A stretch of 60,694 nucleotides of DNA from an uncultured Desulfobulbaceae bacterium (GCA_945787445.1 CALZHT010000004.1:1-60694), one strand, 5' to 3'; shown: positions 16,399 through 25,579, counted from the first letter of the stretch. Made by a program: numbers and translations. Notes: a model not told the origin generated them from the sequence alone.

Positions 16399-17041
16399 CC
16401 TTGCCCTCAGGGCAAGGTCAGAGTTCAGTGGCTCTGCCGTCTGGACATATGGGCATAACATTGTTACTCCAAGGTTGAGTTGCCCCGAAGACAACCACAA
16501 CCGAGGAGTAACAAATGAGCAGATTTCGTAAATTATCACAGACTATATGGCATTGCCAATATCATATTACATGGACTCCCAAATATCGGTACCGTATTTT
16601 GGAGGGCCAGATAGCGAGTGAAGCAGAAAACTATATCCGTGCATTTTCTGACCAACAGAAATGTGAAATTGTGGAGATGAACATTCAAGGAGACCATGTA
16701 CATTTGGTAGTGATGGTCCCGCCCAAGCTCGCAATATCTGACTACCTTGGCATAATCAAGGGGAGAAGTGCTATCCGCATACTAAAAAATCATAAAGGGC
16801 TGAAGCAAAAACCCTATTGGGGTAATCATTTTTGGTCAAAGGGATATTGTGTGGACACCGTAGGTCTTGACGCAGAAATGATTCGAAAATATGTAAAATA
16901 CCAAGAGAAGCAAGAGCGACGAGCTGAGCAATTAAACTTGTATTAATATAAAATATCGGGGCAACTTAACCTTGTCCCCTCTGGGGGCAAGGCAGAATAA
17001 CCCCTTCAAGGGGTAATCAAAGCCGGGCCCTCAGGGCTCGG
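16399..17041 (+). mobile_element. IS200/IS605-like insertion element, tnpA only
   Basis: A single Y1 transposase is bracketed by subterminal hairpins. On the left is CCTTGCCCTCAGGGCAAGG (16399-16417). On the right are CCTTGTCCCC-TCTG-GGGGCAAGG type (16970-16992), ACCCCTT-C-AAGGGGT (17000-17014) and CCGGGCCCTCAGGGCTCGG (17023-17041). Hairpin ends without terminal inverted repeats are expected for this family. The exact cleavage sites cannot be fixed without an empty site. Confidence 0.75.
16515..16946 (+). CDS. tnpA: IS200-like transposase TnpA (Y1, HUH)
   Basis: A 143-residue single-strand transposase. The HUH metal motif is H61-V-H63 in GDHVHLVV, and the catalytic tyrosine is Y126 in MIRKYVKYQ. 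The full family length (about 140) is present and uninterrupted, so the element may still be active. The start follows GAGGAG. No tnpB/OMEGA partner is present. Confidence 0.93.
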   Translation: MSRFRKLSQTIWHCQYHITWTPKYRYRILEGQIASEAENYIRAFSDQQKCEIVEMNIQGDHVHLVVMVPPKLAISDYLGIIKGRSAIRILKNHKGLKQKPYWGNHFWSKGYCVDTVGLDAEMIRKYVKYQEKQERRAEQLNLY

Positions 17042-17701
17042 ATATTTACAATAACATCTTTCATCGTGAGGTACCCACGTTTGATGTTATGAAGGAAAGT
17101 GGGGGCTGACTTGCTAAAGTTAATCCCTTATAGATGAATGGTAGGACTTGGTACAGATATTGTCAATAAAAAAAGTACCACAATGTGATACCTCCAGTTG
17201 TGGTTATTTAACTCTTTTACATCTATACACGGCCACAAACAATCAAAGATTTACTATGGAAACCTTTAATATTTTATGGGAAGGATTTCATCGACTTAGC
17301 AGCAGTCGAAAGTTTGTTTCTTAGGGCGTGAGGTTATTATTAAAGAGCACTGTAAAGTTCAATCCAAATTGACGCCCTTGTTATCTATTACCATAACATA
17401 GACGACGGGCAAAATTTTAAGGGGAATTACGAATAACCTTCAGTGATTTGATAATCGCCTTTTCTATGATGTACTTTTCTTTGTCGAGAATACGTGTTAT
17501 TCTATATCCCTTCGGGTGTTACGGGGTATATGTATGTATTTTTTTACTATCCCTATTTGGGGTAATGCAGAATGTCTTGCTGTTACTGGCACCTTTTCAT
17601 GGAGGTAACTTTCTACCCCGGTATCCTGGCTCGATAAAAAGAGCAAAGATGCTGATCTGTATAAAAAACATCTAATTGTTTTAGTATACTGAGGAAATAC
17701 A
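17042..17701. other. 660-base non-coding interval upstream of the diguanylate cyclase
   Basis: Apart from the palindrome at 17175-17191 there is no supported gene or RNA. A 75-codon open frame at 17448-17675 has no ribosome site and an implausible composition. The final bases carry GAGG before the cyclase ATG. Confidence 0.4.
17175..17191. promoter_or_regulatory. Palindromic site GTACCACA-A-TGTGATAC
   Basis: Two 8-bp arms around a central A with one mismatch. It is nearly identical to the perfect palindrome at 25211-25227 upstream of the small HTH regulator, so it may be a second target of that regulator. Confidence 0.5.
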
Positions 17702-18865
17702 ATGGAGTCCATTGACCTGTCCATTCTCGAAATGCTCAGTCTTATTTATGAGGAGCTTGACGTTTCCAACGTAGAAGAGCGTTTTTTCGAGCTGGTCAAT
17801 GAAATCTACCGTTTTGACCGGAGCGCGCTGTTTTTTGTCAAACACAAAAAAGGTGTCCTGCAAGGCAAACTTTCCAAGGGATTTGCGTCTGAATCCATAA
17901 AGAAGCTTGAAATTGGCATTGACCAAGACTGTCTGTTCACTCGCCCCCTGGTTTCCGGTTTTCCCCTATGGCAGAAAGAAAATAACAATGATCACTACCT
18001 GGCAGAATTAGGGGTAGAGAATTTTGCCCTTGTTCCTGTAGTAAATAGAAAACGGGTTTCCTGCTGGAAAGTTCGCAACTGCAAGGCCCTGGATTGCCCG
18101 GCTTTTGGCAAGAAATGGGTGCGGTGTTGGCTTGTTTCAGGAACGCTTTGCAGTACCGGCTATAGATTGACTGAGGAAGAAAAAAAGAAGGAGTGTCTCC
18201 AGTGCTCAATTTTTAAAGACCAGAATGTTGATGAAGTTGAAGGTGTTATGTTGGTGGATAATAGCTTAACGGGCAAACCGATTGGCAATGATGTGATCAC
18301 ATCCTTATCAATCGTTGCCCATACGGTGGGCGTGGCGATCAACAACTCCAAGATGTTCATGAGAACATTAAATAACGCCATCCGCGACGATCTGACCGGG
18401 CTTCATAACCGACGATACTTTAATGAGCGCCTTATCGACGAGCTGGAACGTGCCAAAAGGTATGATGAGACATTAAGTCTGATTATCTGTGATATCGATC
18501 ATTTTAAGCGGGTAAATGATTCGTACGGCCATATTGTTGGGGATATGGTCCTGATTTGGATTGCTAACCTTATCCGGGAGCAGCGCCGAAAAAGTGATGT
18601 GGTGGCGCGATTTGGCGGTGAGGAGTTCGCCATCCTACTGATGAATACCGATAAGAATTTGGCCCTGGAAATTGCTGAAAACCTCAGGTGCCAAATTGAA
18701 GAAACGCCATTTCTTGGAGATGACGACAAGATTTTCCTGACCACGAGTTTCGGAGTTGCCACTTTGGGAGAAGATGCCAATTCTTTTGATGGACTGGTGT
18801 CAAAAGCAGATAAGTATATGTATTGTGCAAAAGCTCAAGGGAGAAATCGGGTTTTTTCAGCTTGA
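17702..18865 (+). CDS. GGDEF diguanylate cyclase with GAF-like, cysteine-rich sensor
   Basis: A 387-residue cytosolic protein. Residues 20-215 look like a GAF-type sensor carrying an inserted cysteine motif: C121-W, C127, C132-P-A, C142-W, G147-T148-x-C150, C165-x2-C168. Such a cluster could bind Zn or an Fe-S centre. Residues 225-387 are a GGDEF domain with DDLTGLHNRRYF, active-site G305-G-E-E-F309 and the inhibitory I-site RKSD (296-299). It should make cyclic di-GMP and be feedback-inhibited. The same window has a c-di-GMP riboswitch at about 36.3 kb. The stop lies 7 bases from the stop of the convergent MOSC gene. Confidence 0.9.
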   Translation: MESIDLSILEMLSLIYEELDVSNVEERFFELVNEIYRFDRSALFFVKHKKGVLQGKLSKGFASESIKKLEIGIDQDCLFTRPLVSGFPLWQKENNNDHYLAELGVENFALVPVVNRKRVSCWKVRNCKALDCPAFGKKWVRCWLVSGTLCSTGYRLTEEEKKKECLQCSIFKDQNVDEVEGVMLVDNSLTGKPIGNDVITSLSIVAHTVGVAINNSKMFMRTLNNAIRDDLTGLHNRRYFNERLIDELERAKRYDETLSLIICDIDHFKRVNDSYGHIVGDMVLIWIANLIREQRRKSDVVARFGGEEFAILLMNTDKNLALEIAENLRCQIEETPFLGDDDKIFLTTSFGVATLGEDANSFDGLVSKADKYMYCAKAQGRNRVFSA

Positions 18866-18872
18866 TTGAAAT

Positions 18873-19307
18873 TCAATTCTTTTTTACAGTAATCTGCGCG
18901 TCCTTATGCAGATCACCAGGTTTAATGACTCTGGTAAAAATTCCTTCCTTGGGCATGATGCAGTCGCCGACCTGATGGAATATATTGCATTTGGTGTGGC
19001 ATTTCTTGCCGATCTGCGTGACCTCGAGTTCAACAGAACCGGATACGAGCCTGGTGCCCAGCGGCAGATCTTCAAGAACAAGCCCTTCTGTAGTGATATT
19101 TTCCGCAAAAGAACCAGGCCTCAGGTCAAATCCTTTTTCGACCATTTTGTCGATGCTTTCCCGGGCTAGCAGGCTTATCTGCCTATGCCAGTCGCCGGAG
19201 TGGGCATCGCCATCCACTCCATGATTCAACCGGACCGTCACATGCTCAACCGGTTCCTTTTCCGTACCTTTGCTTTTGCTGATATTAACTGAAACGATTC
19301 TTCCCAT
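18873..19307 (-). CDS. MOSC domain protein
   Basis: A 144-residue single MOSC domain with NHGVDGDAHSGDWHRQISLL at the N-terminal half, and the conserved Cys in QIGKKCHTKC, which in the family takes part in sulfur transfer to the molybdenum cofactor or related substrates. It is the last gene of the sulfur amino-acid cluster, 20 bases after cysK. Small lone MOSC proteins are not well characterised, so only a sulfur-carrier role is suggested. Confidence 0.85.
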   Translation of the reverse strand: MGRIVSVNISKSKGTEKEPVEHVTVRLNHGVDGDAHSGDWHRQISLLARESIDKMVEKGFDLRPGSFAENITTEGLVLEDLPLGTRLVSGSVELEVTQIGKKCHTKCNIFHQVGDCIMPKEGIFTRVIKPGDLHKDAQITVKKN

Positions 19308-19327
19308 TTTTTTGCCGTACGAAAAAA

Positions 19328-20254
19328 TTATTTTTTAAGGAGATCGGTAGTAAGATAGCGTTCGCCAGTATCCGGCAAAATGAAAACTATCATTTTGCCT
19401 TTGTTTTCCGGTCTTTTGGCAATTTCTAATGCAGCCCAGGCAGCGGCACCGGAGGAGATGCCGCAAAGGATGCCTTCCAGCTCAGCCATGCGCCGGGCTG
19501 TGGAAATGGCCTGGTCGTTGGTTACAGTGATGATTTCATCAATGATGTCCACGTTTAGAACCGCCGGCACAAAGCCGGCTCCGATCCCTTGAATTTTATG
19601 GGGCCCGGGATTGCCGCCTGAAAGGACAGGCGAATCAGCCGGTTCAACAGCAATAGCATGAAAAGATGGCTTACGTGGTTTGATCACTTCGGTTACCCCG
19701 GTTATGGTGCCTCCGGTTCCTACTCCGGCCACAAAAATATCAACCTTTCCGTCCGTGTCAAGCCAGATTTCCTCTGCCGTTGTCTTGCGGTGGATCTCAG
19801 GGTTTGCAGGATTGGCAAACTGGTTGGGCACAAATGAGTTGGGAATCTCTGCCGCAACTTCCTCAGCTTTGGCAACAGCTCCTTTCATTCCTTCCGCACC
19901 AGGGGTCAGGACAAGCTTTGCACCCAGGTGCTGCAAAAGCAATCTTCTCTCAAGGCTCATGGTTTCAGGCATGGTAAGGGTGAGGGCATAATTCTTGGCA
20001 GCACAGACAAATGCCAGAGCGATGCCGGTATTGCCGCTGGTGGGTTCTATAATCGTGGTGTCTCCATTGATCTTTCCTTGAGCCTCAGCAGCCTCGATCA
20101 TAGCGAGTCCGATCCTGTCCTTAACCGATGAAAGTGCGTTCTGCGATTCCAGTTTGGTGTATATTTCAGCGCCATGCCCTTCGGCTATCCTGTTAAGTCT
20201 TACAAGAGGTGTGCAGCCGGTTACATTTGTGATGTTTGGCAGTAATGAAGCCAT
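19328..20254 (-). CDS. cysK: Cysteine synthase (O-acetylserine sulfhydrylase)
   Basis: A 308-residue PLP enzyme that makes cysteine from O-acetylserine and sulfide. The PLP lysine is K45 in [11 protein letters not shown], the substrate loop is [10 protein letters not shown] and the phosphate-binding loop is [10 protein letters not shown]. The length is normal for CysK. The end [12 protein letters not shown] resembles the CysK C-terminus. It follows cysE on the same strand, with a 293-base repeat between them, and precedes the MOSC gene. Together they form the cysteine branch of the cluster. Confidence 0.93.
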   Translation of the reverse strand: MASLLPNITNVTGCTPLVRLNRIAEGHGAEIYTKLESQNALSSVKDRIGLAMIEAAEAQGKINGDTTIIEPTSGNTGIALAFVCAAKNYALTLTMPETMSLERRLLLQHLGAKLVLTPGAEGMKGAVAKAEEVAAEIPNSFVPNQFANPANPEIHRKTTAEEIWLDTDGKVDIFVAGVGTGGTITGVTEVIKPRKPSFHAIAVEPADSPVLSGGNPGPHKIQGIGAGFVPAVLNVDIIDEIITVTNDQAISTARRMAELEGILCGISSGAAAWAALEIAKRPENKGKMIVFILPDTGERYLTTDLLKK

Positions 20255-20273
20255 GGTATTGTCTCTCTTATTG

Positions 20274-20498
20274 TCTCAGTTAAGGTTAACACCCCTGCCT
20301 TTCTGGCGGGCAGCTTTAGCTCGTATTTGCTATTTTCGTGCTCGTGCTCGTGCTCGTGCTCGTGCGCGTAATCGTAATTGTTTTTCCTTGTATTAATAAT
20401 CAAACAGGTAATGCTTCCTTTTCGATTACGAGCACGAGCACGATATAAACGGGTTTATTTGTCCTGTATCCGGACTTTCAGTCCTTTTTATTCAAAAC
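20274..20498. repeat. Dispersed repeat with (CGTGCT)n hexamers, copy 1
   Basis: Four CGTGCT units plus CGTGCG and two CGTAAT face the inverted series ATTACG-AGCACG-AGCACG about 60 bases later, giving a long hairpin. Flanking blocks (TCTCAGTTAAGG, GGCAGCTTTAGCT, TATTTTCG, TAATGCTTCCTTTTCGATTACG) are shared with copy 2 at 56977-57190. It lies between cysE and cysK. Confidence 0.8.
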
Positions 20499-20547
20499 CC
20501 ACCGCCTTTAGACGGAAGTTGGTTAGTTTTTTCGGATGGAACCATTA

Positions 20548-21513
20548 TTATTTTTTCCTACCATTGCCGCGATAGACGAGTTCGGGGCGCTTAAGCAGGA
20601 CCTTTGTAGCTGGAGGAACGCTTTCCGTGAGCCAGATGTTGCCGCCGATGACTGAATTGGCGCCGATGACCGTATCGCCCCCCAGAATGGTAGTATTAGA
20701 ATAGATGATAACATCATCTTCAATAGTTGGGTGTCTTTTTTTGTTGCGATAACGGTCCCCTGCATCTCTGGGTAGCGAGAGAGCGCCCAGGGTGACACCT
20801 TGGTAAATCCTTACATGATCACCGATTTCCGTGGTTTCTCCCACCACAACCCCGGTGCCGTGATCAATGAAAAAACTTTTCCCGATAGTGGCTCCTGGGT
20901 GGATATCGATGCCGGTCAGGCTGTGGGCGTGTTCGGTCATGATGCGAGGGATAATCGGCACGTCGAGTTTGTAGAGCTCGTGAGCAATCCGGTAAACAGT
21001 GATAGCCAAGAGGCCTGGATAGCTGAAGATTACTTCGTCCCTGCTTTTAGCCGCAGGGTCTCCTTCCAGCGATGCCTGGATATCGCTATTGATAGAGGCC
21101 TTGAGCTCCGGCAAGGTTTCGATGAATTGCAGGGCCGGTTCATGGCCCCGTTCCGCGCAATGGGTACATTCTTCATTGTTGCGAAGACAATTATACTGGA
21201 AAGCCAATAAAATTTGTCTTGAGAGGTTTTCAAAGAGTTCCATGGTCTCCTGACCCAGATAGTACTCCAGATTATCGGCATTTATCGTGGTACGGGTGAA
21301 ATACCCCGGGAATAGAATACTTCGTATCTGATGAATGATTTCGATTATCGATTCATGGGAGGGGATGGGTATGGGGCCGACATAGTCGCAGTAATCCTTT
21401 TCGCTCCAGAAGGCTGCCAGCTTTTTCACCACCTGAGGTATTTCCTTGTAAAGATTAGCAGGTGTCCCCAAGGAGTTCACAAGATGTTTTGGATTAGGGT
21501 TGGTGTCACTCAT
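20548..21513 (-). CDS. cysE: Serine O-acetyltransferase
   Basis: A 321-residue enzyme that makes O-acetylserine from serine and acetyl-CoA. The N-terminal helical half (about 1-190) is of the longer EpsC/SAT type. The C-terminal left-handed beta-helix has hexapeptide repeats including TGIDIHPGATIGKSFFIDHG, GVVVGETTEIGDHVRIYQG and TILGGDTVIGANSVIGG. AAGGAC precedes the ATG. It follows metW by 15 bases and supplies the substrate of the CysK encoded next. Confidence 0.92.
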   Translation of the reverse strand: MSDTNPNPKHLVNSLGTPANLYKEIPQVVKKLAAFWSEKDYCDYVGPIPIPSHESIIEIIHQIRSILFPGYFTRTTINADNLEYYLGQETMELFENLSRQILLAFQYNCLRNNEECTHCAERGHEPALQFIETLPELKASINSDIQASLEGDPAAKSRDEVIFSYPGLLAITVYRIAHELYKLDVPIIPRIMTEHAHSLTGIDIHPGATIGKSFFIDHGTGVVVGETTEIGDHVRIYQGVTLGALSLPRDAGDRYRNKKRHPTIEDDVIIYSNTTILGGDTVIGANSVIGGNIWLTESVPPATKVLLKRPELVYRGNGRKK

Positions 21514-21528
21514 TGTCTGTATGTCCTT

Positions 21529-22155
21529 TTAACGAATGTCTATATTGAGTCTGTTGCCGTTCCTTCCAATTAATAAGATGCCGTAAGTGGCGCGGAGGTT
21601 CGGTAAAAAGGTGATAATGCTCCCTTGTTTGTCTTCGTGCTGGGTATTGATTGCCACTTCTTTGAGGATGGAGAAGCCGACTTTTTTGGCAAACGCCTTG
21701 AAGTCCTTGATGGTAACAACCCTGATATTGGGAGTGTTATACCATTCAAAGGGCAGTTGCTTGCTTTTGGGGGCATGGCCCGAAAAAAGAAGCCGCAATC
21801 GAATGGCCCAGTGACTGAAATTAGGAAAACTGACAATGACTTTTTTGCCGATCCGTAGAAGATCAAGAAGTAATTTGTCCGGTTCATATACCTGTTGCAG
21901 GGTCTGACTTAATATTACGTAATCAAAGGCGTTCTCCGGGTAATCCTGCACTTCTTCATTCATATCCCCCTGCACAACAGGGAGACCCTTGGCAATGCAC
22001 AGGGCGACCTTGTCCTCATGGCGGTCGATACCGGTTACTTGCACCTGTTTGTTTTCTTTAAGATGTTTCAGGAGTTCCCCGTCGCCGCAACCAAGGTCTA
22101 GTACCTTGGAACCCGGATCAATCAATGAGGCAATTACTTCAAGATCGTAGCGCAT
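21529..22155 (-). CDS. metW: Methionine biosynthesis protein MetW
   Basis: A 208-residue SAM-methyltransferase-fold protein with motif I VLDLGCGDGELL and VTGIDRHEDKV, plus the MetW-typical SFPNFSHWAIRLRLLFSG and PFEWYNTPNIRVVTI. MetW proteins are encoded next to metX and assist homoserine acylation. Only 3 bases separate it from the metX stop, so the pair is translationally coupled. Confidence 0.93.
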   Translation of the reverse strand: MRYDLEVIASLIDPGSKVLDLGCGDGELLKHLKENKQVQVTGIDRHEDKVALCIAKGLPVVQGDMNEEVQDYPENAFDYVILSQTLQQVYEPDKLLLDLLRIGKKVIVSFPNFSHWAIRLRLLFSGHAPKSKQLPFEWYNTPNIRVVTIKDFKAFAKKVGFSILKEVAINTQHEDKQGSIITFLPNLRATYGILLIGRNGNRLNIDIR

Positions 22156-22158
22156 AAT

Positions 22159-23331
22159 CTATAACATAATTTCGTCTGCGACCCGGTCGAGAAAGCCTTT
22201 GAGCAGGGAAGTCAGTCGTTCGTTGGGCAACAGAAAGGCATCATGGCCCCAATCCGCCTCTATCTCGCAAAAACTCACATCAACGCCTGTTTTTTTCATG
22301 GCCTTGACCATTTCCTTGGACTGGTAAGTGGGATAGAGCCAATCCGAAGTAAATGAAACCACGAGAAATTTTGCCTTTGTTTTTGAGAACGCCTTGGTGG
22401 TTGAGCCATTACCGTGCTGATTTTTTAGGTCAAAGTAGTCGCCGGCCTTGGTGATGTATAAAAAGGAATTGGTATCAAATCGGTCGACAAATTTCTTGCC
22501 CTGGTAGCGCAGATAGCTTTCAATTTGAAAATCTGCATCAAAATTGAAGGAAAAGTCGGTTTTGTCCTGAAGCCGGCGGCCGAATTTACGGTGCATTGCA
22601 TCGTCGGAAAGATAGGTGATATGGCCGATCATGCGCGCTACCGCCAGACCGAGGTTCGGCCTCTGTCCCCTGTAATAATTGCCGTTATTCCAGTTGGGAT
22701 CTGCCATGATGGACTGTCTGGCCACCTCATTGAAAGCTATGGCCAGGGCTGAGTGCCTGGTTGTGGTGGCAAGCGGGATGGCGGAGAAAACCATATTAGG
22801 ATATCGCACCGTCCATTCCAGCACCTGCATGCCACCAAGGGAGCCGCCGATAACCGCGAGAAGCTTGGGGATACCCAGATGGTCAATAAGAATTTTTTGA
22901 GCCTTCACCATGTCGCCGATAGTGACCATAGGAAAATCAAGCCCGAAAGGCTCACCTGTGAAGGGATTAATGGAAGAGGGCCCGGTGGTGCCCATGCAGC
23001 TTCCCAGGACATTGGAACAAATGACAAAATATTTATCGGTGTCGATTCCCTTGCCTGGGCCGACCATAATATCCCACCAACCAGGTTTGGCATCATCTTC
23101 CGCGTAGCAACCGGCCATGTGCGAATCGCCTGAAAGGGCATGGAGCACGAGAATAGCGTTGTTCCTGTCTCTGTTCAGTTTACCGATGGTCTCGTAGGCA
23201 ATGGTCACCGGGCCGAGCCGTTTGCCGTTATCAAGGACCATTTCATTGGGGGGAGCGGCAAATGTATGGAATTTTTTCTCAACAATGCCGGCTGAAATCC
23301 CGTTTTCATCATGTGCAGCGTATTCACTCAT
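22159..23331 (-). CDS. metX: Homoserine O-acetyltransferase
   Basis: About 390 residues from ATG 23331; a longer frame to 23376 overlaps metY and is less likely. An alpha/beta hydrolase that makes O-acetylhomoserine from acetyl-CoA and homoserine. The triad is S164 (GGSLGGMQ), D330 (TSDWLYP) and H363 (WGHDAFLL). The GCYAEDDAKPGWWD and MGTTGPSSINP segments are typical. Family members can be acetyl- or succinyl-specific and this cannot be settled by eye; the adjacent metY supports acetyl. There is no clear Shine-Dalgarno and the start lies 8 bases past the metY stop. Confidence 0.93.
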   Translation of the reverse strand: MSEYAAHDENGISAGIVEKKFHTFAAPPNEMVLDNGKRLGPVTIAYETIGKLNRDRNNAILVLHALSGDSHMAGCYAEDDAKPGWWDIMVGPGKGIDTDKYFVICSNVLGSCMGTTGPSSINPFTGEPFGLDFPMVTIGDMVKAQKILIDHLGIPKLLAVIGGSLGGMQVLEWTVRYPNMVFSAIPLATTTRHSALAIAFNEVARQSIMADPNWNNGNYYRGQRPNLGLAVARMIGHITYLSDDAMHRKFGRRLQDKTDFSFNFDADFQIESYLRYQGKKFVDRFDTNSFLYITKAGDYFDLKNQHGNGSTTKAFSKTKAKFLVVSFTSDWLYPTYQSKEMVKAMKKTGVDVSFCEIEADWGHDAFLLPNERLTSLLKGFLDRVADEIML

Positions 23332-23339
23332 ATTCGTTT

Positions 23340-24596
23340 TTATAATGCATTCAGCGCCTGCTCCAGGTCGGCGCAAATGTCCTCAGCCGCTTCAATGCCG
23401 ACTGAAAGTCGGATAAGGTCAGGAAAAATGGAAAGTTCCTGTCTGGTTTTCACTGGGAAAGAGACATACTGGGAGGAATAGGGATGGATAACCAGGGACT
23501 TGCAATCCCCCAGGTTTGCCAGATGGTAGATCATTTTCAGGTTGTTGATGAATTTGAAACAGGTTTCCTGGTCTTTGAGGCCAAAAGCGATCAAGCCGCC
23601 GTAGCCTTTGTCCGCGAACTGTTTTTTTGCAGTACCGTGCGAAGGATTATCCTCAAGGCCAGGATAGTTCATCCACTTTATTTCATTTCTATTCTGTAGA
23701 AATTTGGCGACCTTGGAGGTATTTTCCAGATGCCGCTCCATGCGCAGGGCAAGGGTATCCAATCCCACCATGGTCAGATAGGAATGAAGCGGCGCCTGGG
23801 TAGTCCCGAAATTGATGTGGTGTTCGCGCCATACTTTATCGATATATGCCAGTGGTCCTTTGCGGTCGATAAAAGGCTTAAAGTCAGGGAAAAGGTCACT
23901 GTTCCAGTCAAAGGTGCCGCCGTCAATAACCACACCGCCTGTGGCGTCTCCATGTCCGGACAAATATTTAGTGGTTGAGTGGATTACCACATCGGCACCC
24001 AGTTCCAGCGGTCGGCAAAGGAAAGTTGTGGCCAGGGTGTTGTCCACCAAAAGGGGCAGGCCGTGCTTGTGGGCTACTTCCGCGGCCTTGGCAAGGTCAG
24101 GCACATCCATCTTAGGATTGCCGATGGTTTCCAGATAGACAAACCGGGTTTTTTCAGTGATCGCCCGTTCAAGCGCGTCCAGGTCTGTCGATTCAACCAA
24201 CTTGGCAGTTATGCCGTATTTTTTGAAAATGTTGGCGAAAAGGATATAGGTGGACATGAACAGAGAGTTACCGCTCACGAATTCATCACCGGTCCGGAGA
24301 ATGGCCATGCAGGCGTTGGTTATGGCAGCCATGCCGGAAGACATAACCACCGCAGCTCGACCGGATTCAAGAGCTGCGAGTTTTTCCTCCAGAATCCTGT
24401 TAGTTGGATTGGTAAGTCTCATATATATATGGTCGGTAGTTTTGCCGGAGAAGGTATCACTCAAGTTTTCCGCGGTGGGATGCCTGTGGGATGCGGTTTG
24501 AAAAATGGGGGGGAGAGTAGCGCCGTGCCAGTCTTCAGGCTTTTGGGCAGTGTGGATAACCCTGGTGTGAAATTTTCTGGTATCTTTTTCACTCAT
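23340..24596 (-). CDS. metY: O-acetylhomoserine sulfhydrylase
   Basis: A 418-residue Cys/Met-metabolism PLP enzyme that condenses O-acetylhomoserine with sulfide to homocysteine. The PLP lysine is K210 in VIHSTTKYLSGHGD, and SSGMAAI (86-92) and VDNTLATTFLCRP are family marks. It is the first gene of metY-metX-metW-cysE-cysK, with AGGAGG before the ATG. The upstream 150 bases contain a GCGCC palindrome but no recognisable SAM riboswitch. Direct sulfhydrylation fits an organism rich in sulfide. Confidence 0.92.
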   Translation of the reverse strand: MSEKDTRKFHTRVIHTAQKPEDWHGATLPPIFQTASHRHPTAENLSDTFSGKTTDHIYMRLTNPTNRILEEKLAALESGRAAVVMSSGMAAITNACMAILRTGDEFVSGNSLFMSTYILFANIFKKYGITAKLVESTDLDALERAITEKTRFVYLETIGNPKMDVPDLAKAAEVAHKHGLPLLVDNTLATTFLCRPLELGADVVIHSTTKYLSGHGDATGGVVIDGGTFDWNSDLFPDFKPFIDRKGPLAYIDKVWREHHINFGTTQAPLHSYLTMVGLDTLALRMERHLENTSKVAKFLQNRNEIKWMNYPGLEDNPSHGTAKKQFADKGYGGLIAFGLKDQETCFKFINNLKMIYHLANLGDCKSLVIHPYSSQYVSFPVKTRQELSIFPDLIRLSVGIEAAEDICADLEQALNAL

Positions 24597-24787
24597 GGTT
24601 GCCTCCTGTTTCGTTGTTTCTGCCAGCCGGCGCCGGTATCGTTGGTTACGTTCAGTGTTCTTTCTGGAAAGAGTGGTATTTAAATGATAATGACCATTTT
24701 GGCATTTCAGTCGTATAAAGTAAAAATATTAATGTTATTTAGAGGCGGTTCTAAAAAGATTGCTGGGGCAAGGCTCAGAGAGTTTCA

Positions 24788-25168
24788 TCAGAGCAGAGGT
24801 TTTAATACCTCGCATTCGCGGCAGATTTTCATTTTTTCCTTCCAGTTTTTCTGCGCCGTGCATTCACAGATGGTGCCATTGATAAACCAGCACAATTCAC
24901 CTGCCTGGTATTGCCAGGCAGGGCAATTTTTCTTGCGTTTTTGGGGGCATTTTTTTATCTGCCAGCAGGATTTTGTCTCTTTGCTTTTACCTTTTTTTCG
25001 ACGTCTTGAGAGCAGGAAAAAGATTTGTCGCTCGACATGGGGTGGCACGGCCCTCCAGTTCTGCTCGTAGCTGTGGATCGCCTTTATGGAAGTGCCGAGA
25101 AGCTCGGAAAGTTGTTTTTGTGTTTTATTTAATATTTTGCGGGATCGCAAAAATTCTTGGCTGTCCAT
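24788..25168 (-). CDS. Small Xre-like HTH regulator with C-terminal cysteine cluster
   Basis: A 126-residue protein. The helix-turn-helix is at about residues 12-45 (LNKTQKQLSELLGTSIKAIHSYEQNWR) and is followed by a basic linker (RRRKKGKSK). The C-terminal half holds eight cysteines: C68-W, C74, C82-P-A, C93-W, G98-T99-x-C101, C103, C116-x2-C119. The pattern and spacing match the insert in the diguanylate cyclase at 17702-18865. It may be a metal- or redox-sensing repressor. The start has GAGAGG upstream, and a perfect palindrome lies 43 bases before the ATG, suggesting autoregulation. Confidence 0.8.
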   Translation of the reverse strand: MDSQEFLRSRKILNKTQKQLSELLGTSIKAIHSYEQNWRAVPPHVERQIFFLLSRRRKKGKSKETKSCWQIKKCPQKRKKNCPAWQYQAGELCWFINGTICECTAQKNWKEKMKICRECEVLKPLL

Positions 25169-25210
25169 TTAGTTCCTCTCAGATATATCACAGAAAAAAT
25201 CACTCACTAT

Positions 25211-25227
25211 ATACCACAATGTGGTAT
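25211..25227. promoter_or_regulatory. Perfect palindrome ATACCACA-A-TGTGGTAT, likely operator
   Basis: Perfect 8-bp arms around a central A, 43-59 bases upstream of the HTH/cysteine gene start. A near copy is at 17175-17191. Confidence 0.6.
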
Positions 25228-25392
25228 TGGTCTGTCAACCCTAAAGAGTAGAATTTTGAAAATAATCATTCATTTCTCTGTTTGCATTATGGATATTTTT
25301 TTTATTGGAATTACCTCCTTTGTTGGCCTATCCTAAAAAAAGGCTTTGCATATTTGGAATGCCGTGTTATAAATTATTATTAAGTTGTTGCG

Positions 25393-25487
25393 CAGTACCT
25401 GTTTGAAGTCCCACCAATACAGATGTTAAGCCGCACAAACCTTTATTCAGTCTTAGGGCGTGCGGCTTTTTTTGTATCAGGGTACTG
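25393..25487 (+). promoter_or_regulatory. Structured leader with terminator-like hairpin upstream of the cold-shock gene
   Basis: The outer stem CAGTACC (25393-25399) / GGTACTG (25481-25487) encloses GCCGCAC / GTGCGGC (25430-25466), which is followed by TTTTTTT. No gene ends just before it, so it may be an attenuator or a small RNA terminator in the csp leader. Confidence 0.5.
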
Positions 25488-25579
25488 AAAGCAGACGGCG
25501 GGTCCGGTTTACCGTTGGAATTCTGGGCATGTTTTAAAGTGGTTCCCAGAGGGAACAGAGTACAAAGGAGTATAAAGAA

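Noticed and set aside
17448-17675. 75-codon hydrophobic frame before the diguanylate cyclase
   Set aside because: No ribosome-binding site and atypical composition; likely chance.
20338-20375. Hexamer series taken as a CRISPR or coding RARARA repeat
   Set aside because: Units are 6 bases with no spacers and the open frames across them have no start signals; it is a microsatellite hairpin.
24597-24787. SAM riboswitch upstream of metY
   Set aside because: The region has a GCGCC palindrome but none of the conserved SAM aptamer cores I know.
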